64,000 bases of DNA, taken from positions 22,149,638 to 22,213,637 of the forward strand of contig OZ059900.1 in assembly GCA_964057225.1 (NCBI GenBank). The letters run 5' to 3'. Positions 25,375-38,987 of the stretch are shown piece by piece. The stretch comes from Auanema rhodensis. Lineage: Eukaryota; Nematoda; Chromadorea; Rhabditida; Rhabditidae. Numbering within the stretch: the first letter of the stretch is position 1; the number at the start of each line of letters is the position of its first letter. The notes under the pieces are model-generated. The model had not been told where the DNA came from. It made no database searches and saw nothing but the letters and a program-made list of their open reading frames with translations. The translations under genes and the position numbers were made by a program.

Positions 25375-28300
25375 CTGTGTTTTTGTATTTTTCTAGTGTT
25401 CAGCATGTAAAATGCTTCATTTTAGTATGTAACACGATGAAATTCGTTGCATTTGACGACTCATATGAACAAAAATCGATTCAATCAATATTAGCCGTAA
25501 GGGGCGTGCCCTCAGAATATGCTAATTTCCTTAATTTTCTGACCCCTGTTTTTTTGTCGTGAAAGTGGAACTAGACGTTGTACGAACAATTTTGAGCTAG
25601 GTTTCATTGACATTGCATGAGTTTGAACACATGAAATCGTAAGTCAAAACCTTGTTTACAGCGAAATTTCCAAAAACTGGTTTTCCAGCATAATAAAATA
25701 TTTCTCATGGGAAATACTGTGTTTTTGTATTTTTCTAGTGTTCAGCATGTAAAATGCTTCATTTTAGTATGTAACACGCTGAAATTAGTTGCATTTGACG
25801 ACTCATATGAACAAAAATCGATTTAATCAATATTAGCCATAAGGGGCGTGCCCTCAGAATATGCTAATTTCCTTAATTTTCTAACCCCTGTTTTTTTGTC
25901 GTGAAAGTGGAACTAGACGTTGTACGAACAATTTTGAGCTAGGTTTCATTGACATTGCATGAGTTTGAACACATGAAATCGTAAGTCAAAACCTTGTTTA
26001 CAGCGAAATTTCCAAAAACTGGTTTTCCAGCATAATAAAATATTTCTCATGGGAAATACTGTGTTTTTGTATTTTTCTAGTGTTCAGCATGTAAAATGCT
26101 TCATTTTAGTATGTAACACGCTGAAATTCGTTGCATTTGACGACTCATATGAACAAAAATCGATTTAATCAATATTAGCCATAAGGGGCGTGCCCTGAGA
26201 ATATGCTAATTTCCTTAATTTTCTAACCCCTGTTTTTTTGTCGTGAAAGTGGAACTAGACGTTGTACGAACAATTTTGAGCTAGGTTTCATTGACATTGC
26301 ATGAGTTTGAACACATGAAATCGTAAGTCAAAACCTTGTTTACAGCGAAATTTCCAAAAACTGGTTTTCCAGCATAATAAAATATTTCTCATGAGAAATA
26401 CTGTGTTTTTGTATTTTTCTAGTGTTCAGCATGTAAAATGCTTCATTTTAGTATGTAACACGATGAAATTCGTTGCATTTGACGACTCATATGAACAAAA
26501 ATCGATTCAATCAATATTAGCCGTAAGGGGCGTGCCCTCAGAATATGCTAATTTCATTAATTTTCTAACCCCTGTTTTTTTGTCGTGAAAGTGGAACTAG
26601 ACGTTGTAGGAACAATTTTGAGCTAGGTTTCATTGACATTGCATGAGTTTGAACACATGAAATCGTAAGTCAAAACCTTGTTTACAGCGAAATTTCCAAA
26701 AACTGGTTTTCCAGCATAATAAAATATTTCTCATGGGAAATACTGTGTTTTTGTATTTTTCTAGTGTTCAGCATGTAAAATGCTTCATTTTAGTATGTAA
26801 CACGCTGAAATTCGTTGCATTTGACGACTCATATGAACAAAAATCGATTTAATCAATATTAGCCATAAGGGGCGTGCCCTCAGAATATGCTAATTTCCTT
26901 AATTTTCTAACCCCTGTTTTTTTGTCGTGAAAGTGGAACTAGACGTTGTAGGAACAATTTTGAGCTAGGTTTCATTGACATTGCATGAGTTTGAACACAT
27001 GAAATCGTAAGTCAAAACCTTGTTTACAGCGAAATTTCCAAAAACTGGTTTTCCAGCATAATAAAATATTTCTCATGGGAAATACTGTGTTTTTGTATTT
27101 TTATAGTGTTCAGCATGTAAAATGCTTCATTTTAGTATGTAACACGCTGAAATTCGTTGCATTTGACGACTCATATGAACAAAAATCGATTTAATCAATA
27201 TTAGCCATAAGGGGCGTGCCCTCAGAATATGCTAATTTCCTTAATTTTCTAACCCCTGTTTTTTTGTCGTGAAAGTGGAACTAGACGTTGTAGGAACAAT
27301 TTTGAGCTAGGTTTCATTGACATTGCATGAGTTTGAACACATGAAATCGTAAGTCAAAACCTTGTTTACAGCGAAATTTCCAAAAACTGGTTTTCCAGCA
27401 TAATAAAATATTTCTCATGGGAAATACTGTGTTTTTGTATTCTTCTAGTGTTCAGCATGTAAAATGCTTCATTTTAGTATGTAACACGCTGAAATTCGTT
27501 GCATTTGACGACTCATATGAACAAAAATCGATTTAATCAATATTAGCCATAAGGGGCGTGCCCTCAGAATATGCTAATTTCCTTAATTTTCTAACCCCTG
27601 TTTTTTTGTCGTGAAAGTGGAACTAGACGTTGTACGAACAATTTTGAGCTAGGTTTCATTGACATTGCATGAGTTTGAACACATGAAATCGTAAGTCAAA
27701 ACCTTGTTTACAGCGAAATTTCCAAAAACTGGTTTTCCAGCATAATAAAATATTTCTCATGGGAAATACTGTGTTTTTGTATTTTTCTAGTGTTCAGCAT
27801 GTAAAATGCTTCATTTTAGTATGTAACACGCTGAAATTCGTTGCATTTGACTACTCATATGAACAAAAATCGATTTAATCAATATTAGCCATAAGGGGCG
27901 TGCCCTCAGAATATGCTAATTTCCTTAATTTTCTAACCCCTGTTTTTTTGTCGTGAAAGTGGAACTAGACGTTGTACAAACAATTTTGAGCTAGGTTTCA
28001 TTGACATTGCATGAGTTTGAACACATGAAATCGTAAGTCAAAACCTTGTTTACAGCGAAATTTCCAAAAACTGGTTTTCCAGCATAATAAAATATTTCTC
28101 ATGAGAAATACTGTGTTTTTGTATTTTTCTAGTGTTCAGCATGTAAAATGCTTCATTTTAGTATGTAACACGATGAAATTCGTTGCATTTGACGACTCAT
28201 ATGAACAAAAATCGATTTAATCAATATTAGCCGTAAGGGGCGTGCCCTCAGAATATGCTAATTTCATTAATTTTCTAACCCCTGTTTTTTTGTCGTGAAA

Positions 28301-28727
28301 GTGGAACTAGACGTTGTAGGAACAATTTTGAGCTAGGTTTCATTGACATTGCATGAGTTTGAACACATGAAATCGTAAGTCAAAACCTTGTTTACAGCGA
28401 AATTTCCAAAAACTGGTTTTCCAGCATAATAAAATATTTCTCATGGGAAATACTGTGTTTTTGTATTTTTCTAGTGTTCAGCATGTAAAATGCTTCATTT
28501 TAGTATGTAACACGCTGAAATTCGTTGCATTTGACGACTCATATGAACAAAAATCGATTTAATCAATATTAGCCATAAGGGGCGTGCCCTCAGAATATGC
28601 TAATTTCCTTAATTTTCTAACCCCTGTTTTTTTGTCGTGAAAGTGGAACTAGACGTTGTAGGAACAATTTTGAGCTAGGTTTCATTGACATTGCATGAGT
28701 TTGAACACATGAAATCGTAAGTCAAAA

Positions 28728-29753
28728 CCTTGTTTACAGCGAAATTTCCAAAAACTGGTTTTCCAGCATAATAAAATATTTCTCATGGGAAATACTGTGT
28801 TTTTGTATTTTTATAGTGTTCAGCATGTAAAATGCTTCATTTTAGTATGTAACACGCTGAAATTCGTTGCTTTTGACGACTCATATGAACAAAAATCGAT
28901 TTAATCAATATTAGCCATAAGGGGCGTGCCCTCAGAATATGCTAATTTCCTTAATTTTCTAACCCCGGTTTTTTTGTCGTGAAAGTGGAATTAGACGTTG
29001 TAGGAACAATTTTGAGCTAGGTTTCATTGACATTGCATGAGTTTGAACACATGAAATCGTAAGTCAAAACCTTGTTTACAGCGAAATTTCCAAAAACTGG
29101 TTTTCCAGCATAATAAAATATTTCTCATGGGAAATACTGTGTTTTTGTATTTTTCTAGTGTTCAGCATGTAAAATGCTTCATTTTAGTATGTAACACGCT
29201 GAAATTCGTTGCATTTGACGACTCATATGAACAAAAATCGATTTAATCAATATTAGCCATAAGGGGCGTGCCCTCAGAATATGCTAATTTCCTTAATTTT
29301 CTAACCCCTGTTTTTTTGTCGTGAAAGTGGAACTAGACGTTGTAGGAACAATTTTGAGCTAGGTTTCATTGACATTGCATGAGTTTGAACACATGAAATC
29401 GTAAGTCAAAACCTTGTTTACAGCGAAATTTCCAAAAACTGGTTTTCCAGCATAATAAAATATTTCTCATGGGAAATACTGTGTTTTTGTATTTTTATAG
29501 TGTTCAGCATGTAAAATGCTTCATTTTAGTATGTAACACGCTGAAATTCGTTGCTTTTGACGACTCATATGAACAAAAATCGATTTAATCAATATTAGCC
29601 ATAAGGGGCGTGCCCTCAGAATATGCTAATTTCCTTAATTTTCTAACCCCGGTTTTTTTGTCGTGAAAGTGGAATTAGACGTTGTAGGAACAATTTTGAG
29701 CTAGGTTTCATTGACATTGCATGAGTTTGAACACATGAAATCGTAAGTCAAAA
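28728..29753 (+). repeat. Local dimer duplication with C86A/A144T/T240G/C264T
   Basis: Units 84 and 86 share the rare changes C86A (TTTTTATAG), A144T (TTGCTTTTGAC, at 28871 and 29555), T240G (CCCCGG) and C264T (GGAATTAG), 684 bp apart, with an ordinary C276G monomer between. A144T is otherwise not seen, so this is a recent two-monomer duplication. The same T240G/C264T haplotype occurs at units 92, 114, 147 and 149. Confidence 0.8.
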
Positions 29754-32700
29754 CCTTGTTTACAGCGAAATTTCCAAAAACTGGTTTTCCAGCATAATAA
29801 AATATTTCTCATGGGAAATACTGTGTTTTTGTATTTTTCTAGTGTTCAGCATGTAAAATGCTTCATTTTAGTATGTAACACGCTGAAATTCGTTGCATTT
29901 GACGACTCATATGAACAAAAATCGATTTAATCAATATTAGCCATAAGGGGCGTGCCCTCAGAATATGCTAATTTCATTAATTTTCTAACCCCTGTTTTTT
30001 TGTCGTGAAAGTGGAACTAGACGTTGTACAAACAATTTTGAGCTAGGTTTCATTGACATTGCATGAGTTTGAACACATGGAATCGTAAGTCAAAACCTTG
30101 TTTACAGCGAAATTTCCAAAAACTGGTTTTCCAGCATAATAAAATATTTCTCATGGGAAATACTGTGTTTTTGTATTTTTCTAGTGTTCAGCATGTAAAA
30201 TACTTCATTTTAGTATGTAACACGCTGAAATTCGTTGCATTTGACGACTCATATGAACAAAAATCGATTTAATCAATATTAGCCATAAGGGGCGTGCCCT
30301 CAGAATATGCTAATTTCCTTAATTTTCTAACCCCTGTTTTTTTGTCGTGAAAGTGGAACTAGACGTTGTACAAACAATTTTGAGCTAGGTTTCATTGACA
30401 TTGCATGAGTTTGAACACATGAAATCGTAAGTCAAAACCTTGTTTACAGCGAAATTTCCAAAAACTGGTTTTCCAGCATAATAAAATATTTCTCATGGGA
30501 AATACTGTGTTTTTGTATTTTTCTAGTGTTCAGCATGTAAAATGCTTCATTTTAGTATGTAACACGCTGAAATTCGTTGCATTTGACTACTCATATGAAC
30601 AAAAATCGATTTAATCAATATTAGCCATAAGGGGCGTGCCCTCAGAATATGCTAATTTCCTTAATTTTCTAACCCCTGTTTTTTTGTCGTGAAAGTGGAA
30701 CTAGACGTTGTACAAACAATTTTGAGCTAGGTTTCATTGACATTGCATGAGTTTGAACACATGAAATCGTAAGTCAAAACCTTGTTTACAGCGAAATTTC
30801 CAAAAACTGGTTTTCCAGCATAATAAAATATTTCTCATGAGAAATACTGTGTTTTTGTATTTTTCTAGTGTTCAGCATGTAAAATGCTTCATTTTAGTAT
30901 GTAACACGATGAAATTCGTTGCATTTGACGACTCATATGAACAAAAATCGATTTAATCAATATTAGCCGTAAGGGGCGTGCCCTCAGAATATGCTAATTT
31001 CATTAATTTTCTAACCCCTGTTTTTTTGTCGTGAAAGTGGAACTAGACGTTGTAGGAACAATTTTGAGCTAGGTTTCATTGACATTGCATGAGTTTGAAC
31101 ACATGAAATCGTAAGTCAAAACCTTGTTTACAGCGAAATTTCCAAAAACTGGTTTTCCAGCATAATAAAATATTTCTCATGGGAAATACTGTGTTTTTGT
31201 ATTTTTCTAGTGTTCAGCATGTAAAATGCTTCATTTTAGTATGTAACACGCTGAAATTCGTTGCATTTGACGACTCATATGAACAAAAATCGATTTAATC
31301 AATATTAGCCATAAGGGGCGTGCCCTCAGAATATGCTAATTTCCTTAATTTTCTAACCCCTGTTTTTTTGTCGTGAAAGTGGAACTAGACGTTGTAGGAA
31401 CAATTTTGAGCTAGGTTTCATTGACATTGCATGAGTTTGAACACATGAAATCGTAAGTCAAAACCTTGTTTACAGCGAAATTTCCAAAAACTGGTTTTCC
31501 AGCATAATAAAATATTTCTCATGGGAAATACTGTGTTTTTGTATTTTTATAGTGTTCAGCATGTAAAATGCTTCATTTTAGTATGTAACACGCTGAAATT
31601 CGTTGCATTTGACGACTCATATGAACAAAAATCGATTTAATCAATATTAGCCATAAGGGGCGTGCCCTCAGAATATGCTAATTTCCTTAATTTTCTAACC
31701 CCGGTTTTTTTGTCGTGAAAGTGGAATTAGACGTTGTAGGAACAATTTTGAGCTAGGTTTCATTGACATTGCATGAGTTTGAACACATGAAATCGTAAGT
31801 CAAAACCTTGTTTACAGCGAAATTTCCAAAAACTGGTTTTCCAGCATAATAAAATATTTCTCATGGGAAATACTGTGTTTTTGTATTTTTCTAGTGTTCA
31901 GCATGTAAAATGCTTCATTTTAGTATGTAACACGCTGAAATTCGTTGCATTTGACTACTCATATGAACAAAAATCGATTTAATCAATATTAGCCATAAGG
32001 GGCGTGCCCTCAGAATATGCTAATTTCCTTAATTTTCTAACCCCTGTTTTTTTGTCGTGAAAGTGGAACTAGACGTTGTACAAACAATTTTGAGCTAGGT
32101 TTCATTGACATTGCATGAGTTTGAACACATGAAATCGTAAGTCAAAACCTTGTTTACAGCGAAATTTCCAAAAACTGGTTTTCCAGCATAATAAAATATT
32201 TCTCATGAGAAATACTGTGTTTTTGTATTTTTCTAGTGTTCAGCATGTAAAATGCTTCATTTTAGTATGTAACACGCTGAAATTCGTTGCATTTGACGAC
32301 TCATATGAACAAAAATCGATTTAATCAATATTAGCCATAAGGGGCGTGCCCTCAGAATATGCTAATTTCCTTAATTTTCTAACCCCTGTTTTTTTGTCGT
32401 GAAAGTGGAACTAGACGTTGTAGGAACAATTTTGAGCTAGGTTTCATTGACATTGCATGAGTTTGAACACATGAAATCGTAAGTCAAAACCTTGTTTACA
32501 GCGAAATTTCCAAAAACTGGTTTTCCAGCATAATAAAATATTTCTCATGAGAAATACTGTGTTTTTGTATTTTTCTAGTGTTCAGCATGTAAAATGCTTC
32601 ATTTTAGTATGTAACACGATGAAATTCGTTGCATTTGACGACTCATATGAACAAAAATCGATTTAATCAATATTAGCCATAAGGGGCGTGCCCTCAGAAT

Positions 32701-33173
32701 ATGCTAATTTCATTAATTTTCTAACCCCTGTTTTTTTGTCGTGAAAGTGGAACTAGACGTTGTACAAACAATTTTGAGCTAGGTTTCATTGACATTGCAT
32801 GAGTTTGAACACATGGAATCGTAAGTCAAAACCTTGTTTACAGCGAAATTTCCAAAAACTGGTTTTCCAGCATAATAAAATATTTCTCATGGGAAATACT
32901 GTGTTTTTGTATTTTTCTAGTGTTCAGCATGTAAAATACTTCATTTTAGTATGTAACACGCTGAAATTCGTTGCATTTGACGACTCATATGAACAAAAAT
33001 CGATTTAATCAATATTAGCCATAAGGGGCGTGCCCTCAGAATATGCTAATTTCATTAATTTTCTAACCCCTGTTTTTTTGTCGTGAAAGTGGAACTAGAC
33101 GTTGTACAAACAATTTTGAGCTAGGTTTCATTGACATTGCATGAGTTTGAACACATGGAATCGTAAGTCAAAA

Positions 33174-36100
33174 CCTTGTTTACAGCGAAATTTCCAAAAA
33201 CTGGTTTTCCAGCATAATAAAATATTTCTCATGGGAAATACTGTGTTTTTGTATTTTTCTAGTGTTCAGCATGTAAAATACTTCATTTTAGTATGTAACA
33301 CGCTGAAATTCGTTGCATTTGACGACTCATATGAACAAAAATCGATTTAATCAATATTAGCCATAAGGGGCGTGCCCTCAGAATATGCTAATTTCCTTAA
33401 TTTTCTAACCCCTGTTTTTTTGTCGTGAAAGTGGAACTAGACGTTGTAGGAACAATTTTGAGCTAGGTTTCATTGACATTGCATGAGTTTGAACACATGA
33501 AATCGTAAGTCAAAACCTTGTTTACAGCGAAATTTCCAAAAACTGGTTTTCCAGCATAATAAAATATTTCTCATGGGAAATACTGTGTTTTTGTATTTTT
33601 CTAGTGTTCAGCATGTAAAATGCTTCATTTTAGTATGTAACACGCTGAAATTCGTTGCATTTGACTACTCATATGAACAAAAATCGATTTAATCAATATT
33701 AGCCATAAGGGGCGTGCCCTCAGAATATGCTAATTTCCTTAATTTTCTAACCCCTGTTTTTTTGTCGTGAAAGTGGAACTAGACGTTGTACAAACAATTT
33801 TGAGCTAGGTTTCATTGACATTGCATGAGTTTGAACACATGAAATCGTAAGTCAAAACCTTGTTTACAGCGAAATTTCCAAAAACTGGTTTTCCAGCATA
33901 ATAAAATATTTCTCATGAGAAATACTGTGTTTTTGTATTTTTCTAGTGTTCAGCATGTAAAATGCTTCATTTTAGTATGTAACACGCTGAAATTCGTTGC
34001 ATTTGACGACTCATATGAACAAAAATCGATTTAATCAATATTAGCCATAAGGGGCGTGCCCTCAGAATATGCTAATTTCCTTAATTTTCTAACCCCTGTT
34101 TTTTTGTCGTGAAAGTGGAACTAGACGTTGTAGGAACAATTTTGAGCTAGGTTTCATTGACATTGCATGAGTTTGAACACATGAAATCGTAAGTCAAAAC
34201 CTTGTTTACAGCGAAATTTCCAAAAACTGGTTTTCCAGCATAATAAAATATTTCTCATGAGAAATACTGTGTTTTTGTATTTTTCTAGTGTTCAGCATGT
34301 AAAATGCTTCATTTTAGTATGTAACACGATGAAATTCGTTGCATTTGACGACTCATATGAACAAAAATCGATTTAATCAATATTAGCCATAAGGGGCGTG
34401 CCCTCAGAATATGCTAATTTCATTAATTTTCTAACCCCTGTTTTTTTGTCGTGAAAGTGGAACTAGACGTTGTACAAACAATTTTGAGCTAGGTTTCATT
34501 GACATTGCATGAGTTTGAACACATGGAATCGTAAGTCAAAACCTTGTTTACAGCGAAATTTCCAAAAACTGGTTTTCCAGCATAATAAAATATTTCTCAT
34601 GGGAAATACTGTGTTTTTGTATTTTTCTAGTGTTCAGCATGTAAAATACTTCATTTTAGTATGTAACACGCTGAAATTCGTTGCATTTGACGACTCATAT
34701 GAACAAAAATCGATTTAATCAATATTAGCCATAAGGGGCGTGCCCTCAGAATATGCTAATTTCCTTAATTTTCTAACCCCTGTTTTTTTGTCGTGAAAGT
34801 GGAACTAGACGTTGTACGAACAATTTTGAGCTAGGTTTCATTGACATTGCATGAGTTTGAACACATGAAATCGTAAGTCAAAACCTTGTTTACAGCGAAA
34901 ATTCCAAAAACTGGTTTTCCAGCATAATAAAATATTTCTCATGGGAAATACTGTGTTTTTGTATTTTTCTAGTGTTCAGCATGTAAAATACTTCATTTTA
35001 GTATGTAACACGCTGAAATTCGTTGCATTTGACGACTCATATGAACAAAAATCGATTTAATCAATATTAGCCATAAGGGGCGTGCCCTCAGAATATGCTA
35101 ATTTCCTAAATTTTCTAACCCCTGTTTTTTTGTCGTGAAAGTGGAACTAGACGTTGTACAAACAATTTTGAGCTAGGTTTCATTGACATTGCATGAGTTT
35201 GAACACATGAAATCGTAAGTCAAAACCTTGTTTACAGCGAAATTTCCAAAAACTGGTTTTCCAGCATAATAAAATATTTCTCATGAGAAATACTGTGTTT
35301 TTGTATTTTTCTAGTGTTCAGCATGTAAAATGCTTCATTTTAGTATGTAACACGATGAAATTCGTTGCATTTGACGACTCATATGAACAAAAATCGATTT
35401 AATCAATATTAGCCATAAGGGGCGTGCCCTCAGAATATGCTAATTTCATTAATTTTCTAACCCCTGTTTTTTTGTCGTGAAAGTGGAACTAGACGTTGTA
35501 GGAACAATTTTGAGCTAGGTTTCATTGACATTGCATGAGTTTGAACACATGAAATCGTAAGTCAAAACCTTGTTTACAGCGAAATTTCCAAAAACTGGTT
35601 TTCCAGCATAATAAAATATTTCTCATGGGAAATACTGTGTTTTTGTATTTTTCTAGTGTTCAGCATGTAAAATGCTTCATTTTAGTATGTAACACGCTGA
35701 AATTCGTTGCATTTGACAACTCATATGAACAAAAAACCGATTTAATCAATATTAGCCATAAGGGGCGTGCCCTCAGAATATGCTAATTTCCTTAATTTTC
35801 TAACCCCTGTTTTTTGTCGTGAAAGTGGAACTAGACGTTGTACGAACAATTTTGAGCTAGGTTTCATTGACATTGCATGAGTTCGAACACATGAAATCGT
35901 AAGTCAAAACCTTGTTTACAGCGAAAATTCCAAAAACTGGTTTTCCAGCATAATAAAATATTTCTCATGGGAAATACTGTGTTTTTGTATTTTTCTAGTG
36001 TTCAGCATGTAAAATACTTCATTTTAGTATGTAACACGCTGAAATTCGTTGCATTTGACGACTCATATGAACAAAAATCGATTTAATCAATATTAGCCAT

Positions 36101-38303
36101 AAGGGGCGTGCCCTCAGAATATGCTAATTTCCTTAATTTTCTAACCCCTGTTTTTTTGTCGTGAAAGTGGAACTAGACGTTGTACGAACAATTTTGAGCT
36201 AGGTTTCATTGACATTGCATGAGTTCGAACACATGAAATCGTAAGTCAAAACCTTGTTTACAGCGAAAATTCCAAAAACTGGTTTTCCAGCATAATTAAA
36301 TATTTCTCATGGGAAATACTGTGTTTTTGTATTTTTCTAGTGTTCAGCATGTAAAATACTTCATTTTAGTATGTAACACGCTGAAATTCGTTGCATTTGA
36401 CGACTCATATGAACAAAAATCGATTTAATCAATATTAGCCATAAGGGGCGTGCCCTCAGAATATGCTAATTTCCTAAATTTTCTAACCCCTGTTTTTTTG
36501 TCGTGAAAGTGGAACTAGACGTTGTACGAACAATTTTGAGCTAGGTTTCATTGACATTGCATGAGTTTGAACACATGAAATCGTAAGTCAAAACCTTGTT
36601 TACAGCGAAATTTCCAAAAACTGGTTTTCCAGCATAATAAAATATTTCTCATGGGAAATACTGTGTTTTTGTATTTTTCTAGTGTTCAGCATGTAAAATG
36701 CTTCATTTTAGTATGTAACACGCTGAAATTCGTTGCATTTGACTACTCATATGAACAAAAATCGATTTAATCAATATTAGCCATAAGGGGCGTGCCCTCA
36801 GAATATGCTAATTTCCTTAATTTTCTAACCCCTGTTTTTTTGTCGTGAAAGTGGAACTAGACGTTGTACAAACAATTTTGAGCTAGGTTTCATTGACATT
36901 GCATGAGTTTGAACACATGGAATCGTAAGTCAAAACCTTGTTTACAGCGAAATTTCCAAAAACTGGTTTTCCAGCATAATAAAATATTTCTCATGGGAAA
37001 TACTGTGTTTTTGTATTTTTCTAGTGTTCAGCATGTAAAATGCTTCATTTTAGTATGTAACACGCTGAAATTCGTTGCATTTGACGACTCATATGAACAA
37101 AAATCGATTTAATCAATATTAGCCATAAGGGGCGTGCCCTCAGAATATGCTAATTTCCTTAATTTTCTAACCCCTGTTTTTTTGTCGTGAAAGTGGAACT
37201 AGACGTTGTACGAACAATTTTGAGCTAGGTTTCATTGACATTGCATGAGTTTGAACACATGAAATCGTAAGTCAAAACCTTGTTTACAGCGAAAATTCCA
37301 AAAACTGGTTTTCCAGCATAATAAAATATTTCTCATGGGAAATACTGTGTTTTTGTATTTTTCTAGTGTTCAGCATGTAAAATGCTTCATTTTAGTATGT
37401 AACACGCTGAAATTCGTTGCATTTGACTACTCATATGAACAAAAATCGATTTAATCAATATTAGCCATAAGGGGCGTGCCCTCAGAATATGCTAATTTCC
37501 TTAATTTTCTAACCCCTGTTTTTTTGTCGTGAAAGTGGAACTAGACGTTGTACAAACAATTTTGAGCTAGGTTTCATTGACATTGCATGAGTTTGAACAC
37601 ATGAAATCGTAAGTCAAAACCTTGTTTACAGCGAAATTTCCAAAAACTGGTTTTCCAGCATAATAAAATATTTCTCATGAGAAATACTGTGTTTTTGTAT
37701 TTTTCTAGTGTTCAGCATGTAAAATGCTTCATTTTAGTATGTAACACGATGAAATTCGTTGCATTTGACGACTCATATGAACAAAAATCGATTTAATCAA
37801 TATTAGCCATAAGGGGCGTGCCCTCAGAATATGCTAATTTCATTAATTTTCTAACCCCTGTTTTTTTGTCGTGAAAGTGGAACTAGACGTTGTAGGAACA
37901 ATTTTGAGCTAGGTTTCATTGACATTGCATGAGTTTGAACACATGAAATCGTAAGTCAAAACCTTGTTTACAGCGAAATTTCCAAAAACTGGTTTTCCAG
38001 CATAATAAAATATTTCTCATGGGAAATACTGTGTTTTTGTATTTTTCTAGTGTTCAGCATGTAAAATGCTTCATTTTAGTATGTAACACGCTGAAATTCG
38101 TTGCATTTGACTACTCATATGAACAAAAATCGATTTAATCAATATTAGCCATAAGGGGCGTGCCCTCAGAATATGCTAATTTCCTTAATTTTCTAACCCC
38201 TGTTTTTTTGTCGTGAAAGTGGAACTAGACGTTGTACAAACAATTTTGAGCTAGGTTTCATTGACATTGCATGAGTTTGAACACATGGAATCGTAAGTCA
38301 AAA
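33174..38303 (+). repeat. Segmental duplication copy A, about 15-17 monomers
   Basis: Units 97-111 match units 114-128 at an offset of exactly 5,814 bp (17 monomers). Rare shared markers include the AAAAAACCGA change at 35731, a T-run shortening soon after it, GAGTTCGAAC at 35884 and 36226, and CATAATTAAA at 36297. Each has its partner 5,814 bp downstream. G61A monomers at 33918, 34260, 35286 and 37680 and A327G monomers in units 100, 107 and 111 are also conserved in order. The block III/IV change, the first T18A at about 34902, falls inside this copy. Confidence 0.88.
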
Positions 38304-38987
38304 CCTTGTTTACAGCGAAATTTCCAAAAACTGGTTTTCCAGCATAATAAAATATTTCTCATGGGAAATACTGTGTTTTTGTATTTTTCTAGTGTTCAGC
38401 ATGTAAAATGCTTCATTTTAGTATGTAACACGCTGAAATTCGTTGCATTTGACTACTCATATGAACAAAAATCGATTTAATCAATATTAGCCATAAGGGG
38501 CGTGCCCTCAGAATATGCTAATTTCCTTAATTTTCTAACCCCTGTTTTTTTGTCGTGAAAGTGGAACTAGACGTTGTACAAACAATTTTGAGCTAGGTTT
38601 CATTGACATTGCATGAGTTTGAACACATGGAATCGTAAGTCAAAACCTTGTTTACAGCGAAATTTCCAAAAACTGGTTTTCCAGCATAATAAAATATTTC
38701 TCATGGGAAATACTGTGTTTTTGTATTTTTCTAGTGTTCAGCATGTAAAATACTTCATTTTAGTATGTAACACGCTGAAATTCGTTGCATTTGACGACTC
38801 ATATGAACAAAAATCGATTTAATCAATATTAGCCATAAGGGGCGTGCCCTCAGAATATGCTAATTTCCTTAATTTTCTAACCCCTGTTTTTTTGTCGTGA
38901 AAGTGGAACTAGACGTTGTACGAACAATTTTGAGCTAGGTTTCATTGACATTGCATGAGTTTGAACACATGAAATCGTAAGTCAAAA

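Larger units (their letters stand above)
25308..34859 (+). repeat. Block III: monomers with G61A/C130A/C276G/G277A variants
   Basis: A new variant set begins in unit 74: G61A (CTCATGAGAA), C130A (CACGATGAA), A190G (GCCGTAAGG), C223A (TTTCATTAA), C276G (GTAGGAAC), G277A with G151T (TACAAAC with GACTACTC), C86A with T240G and C264T, and A327G. Block I markers A80T, A102T and G302A are absent. Some segments repeat at short range, such as 31955-32815 against 33665-34525, 1,710 bp apart. The abrupt switch suggests independent amplification of two local sublineages side by side. Confidence 0.8.

Noticed and set aside
25365-26588. Two 65-codon open frames starting MRNTVFLYF (25365-25562 and 26391-26588)
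   Set aside because: They open because TTTAATC became TTCAATC, removing the usual TAA, in two G61A monomers three units apart. They are the same satellite sequence in the same frame as the 69-codon frames.
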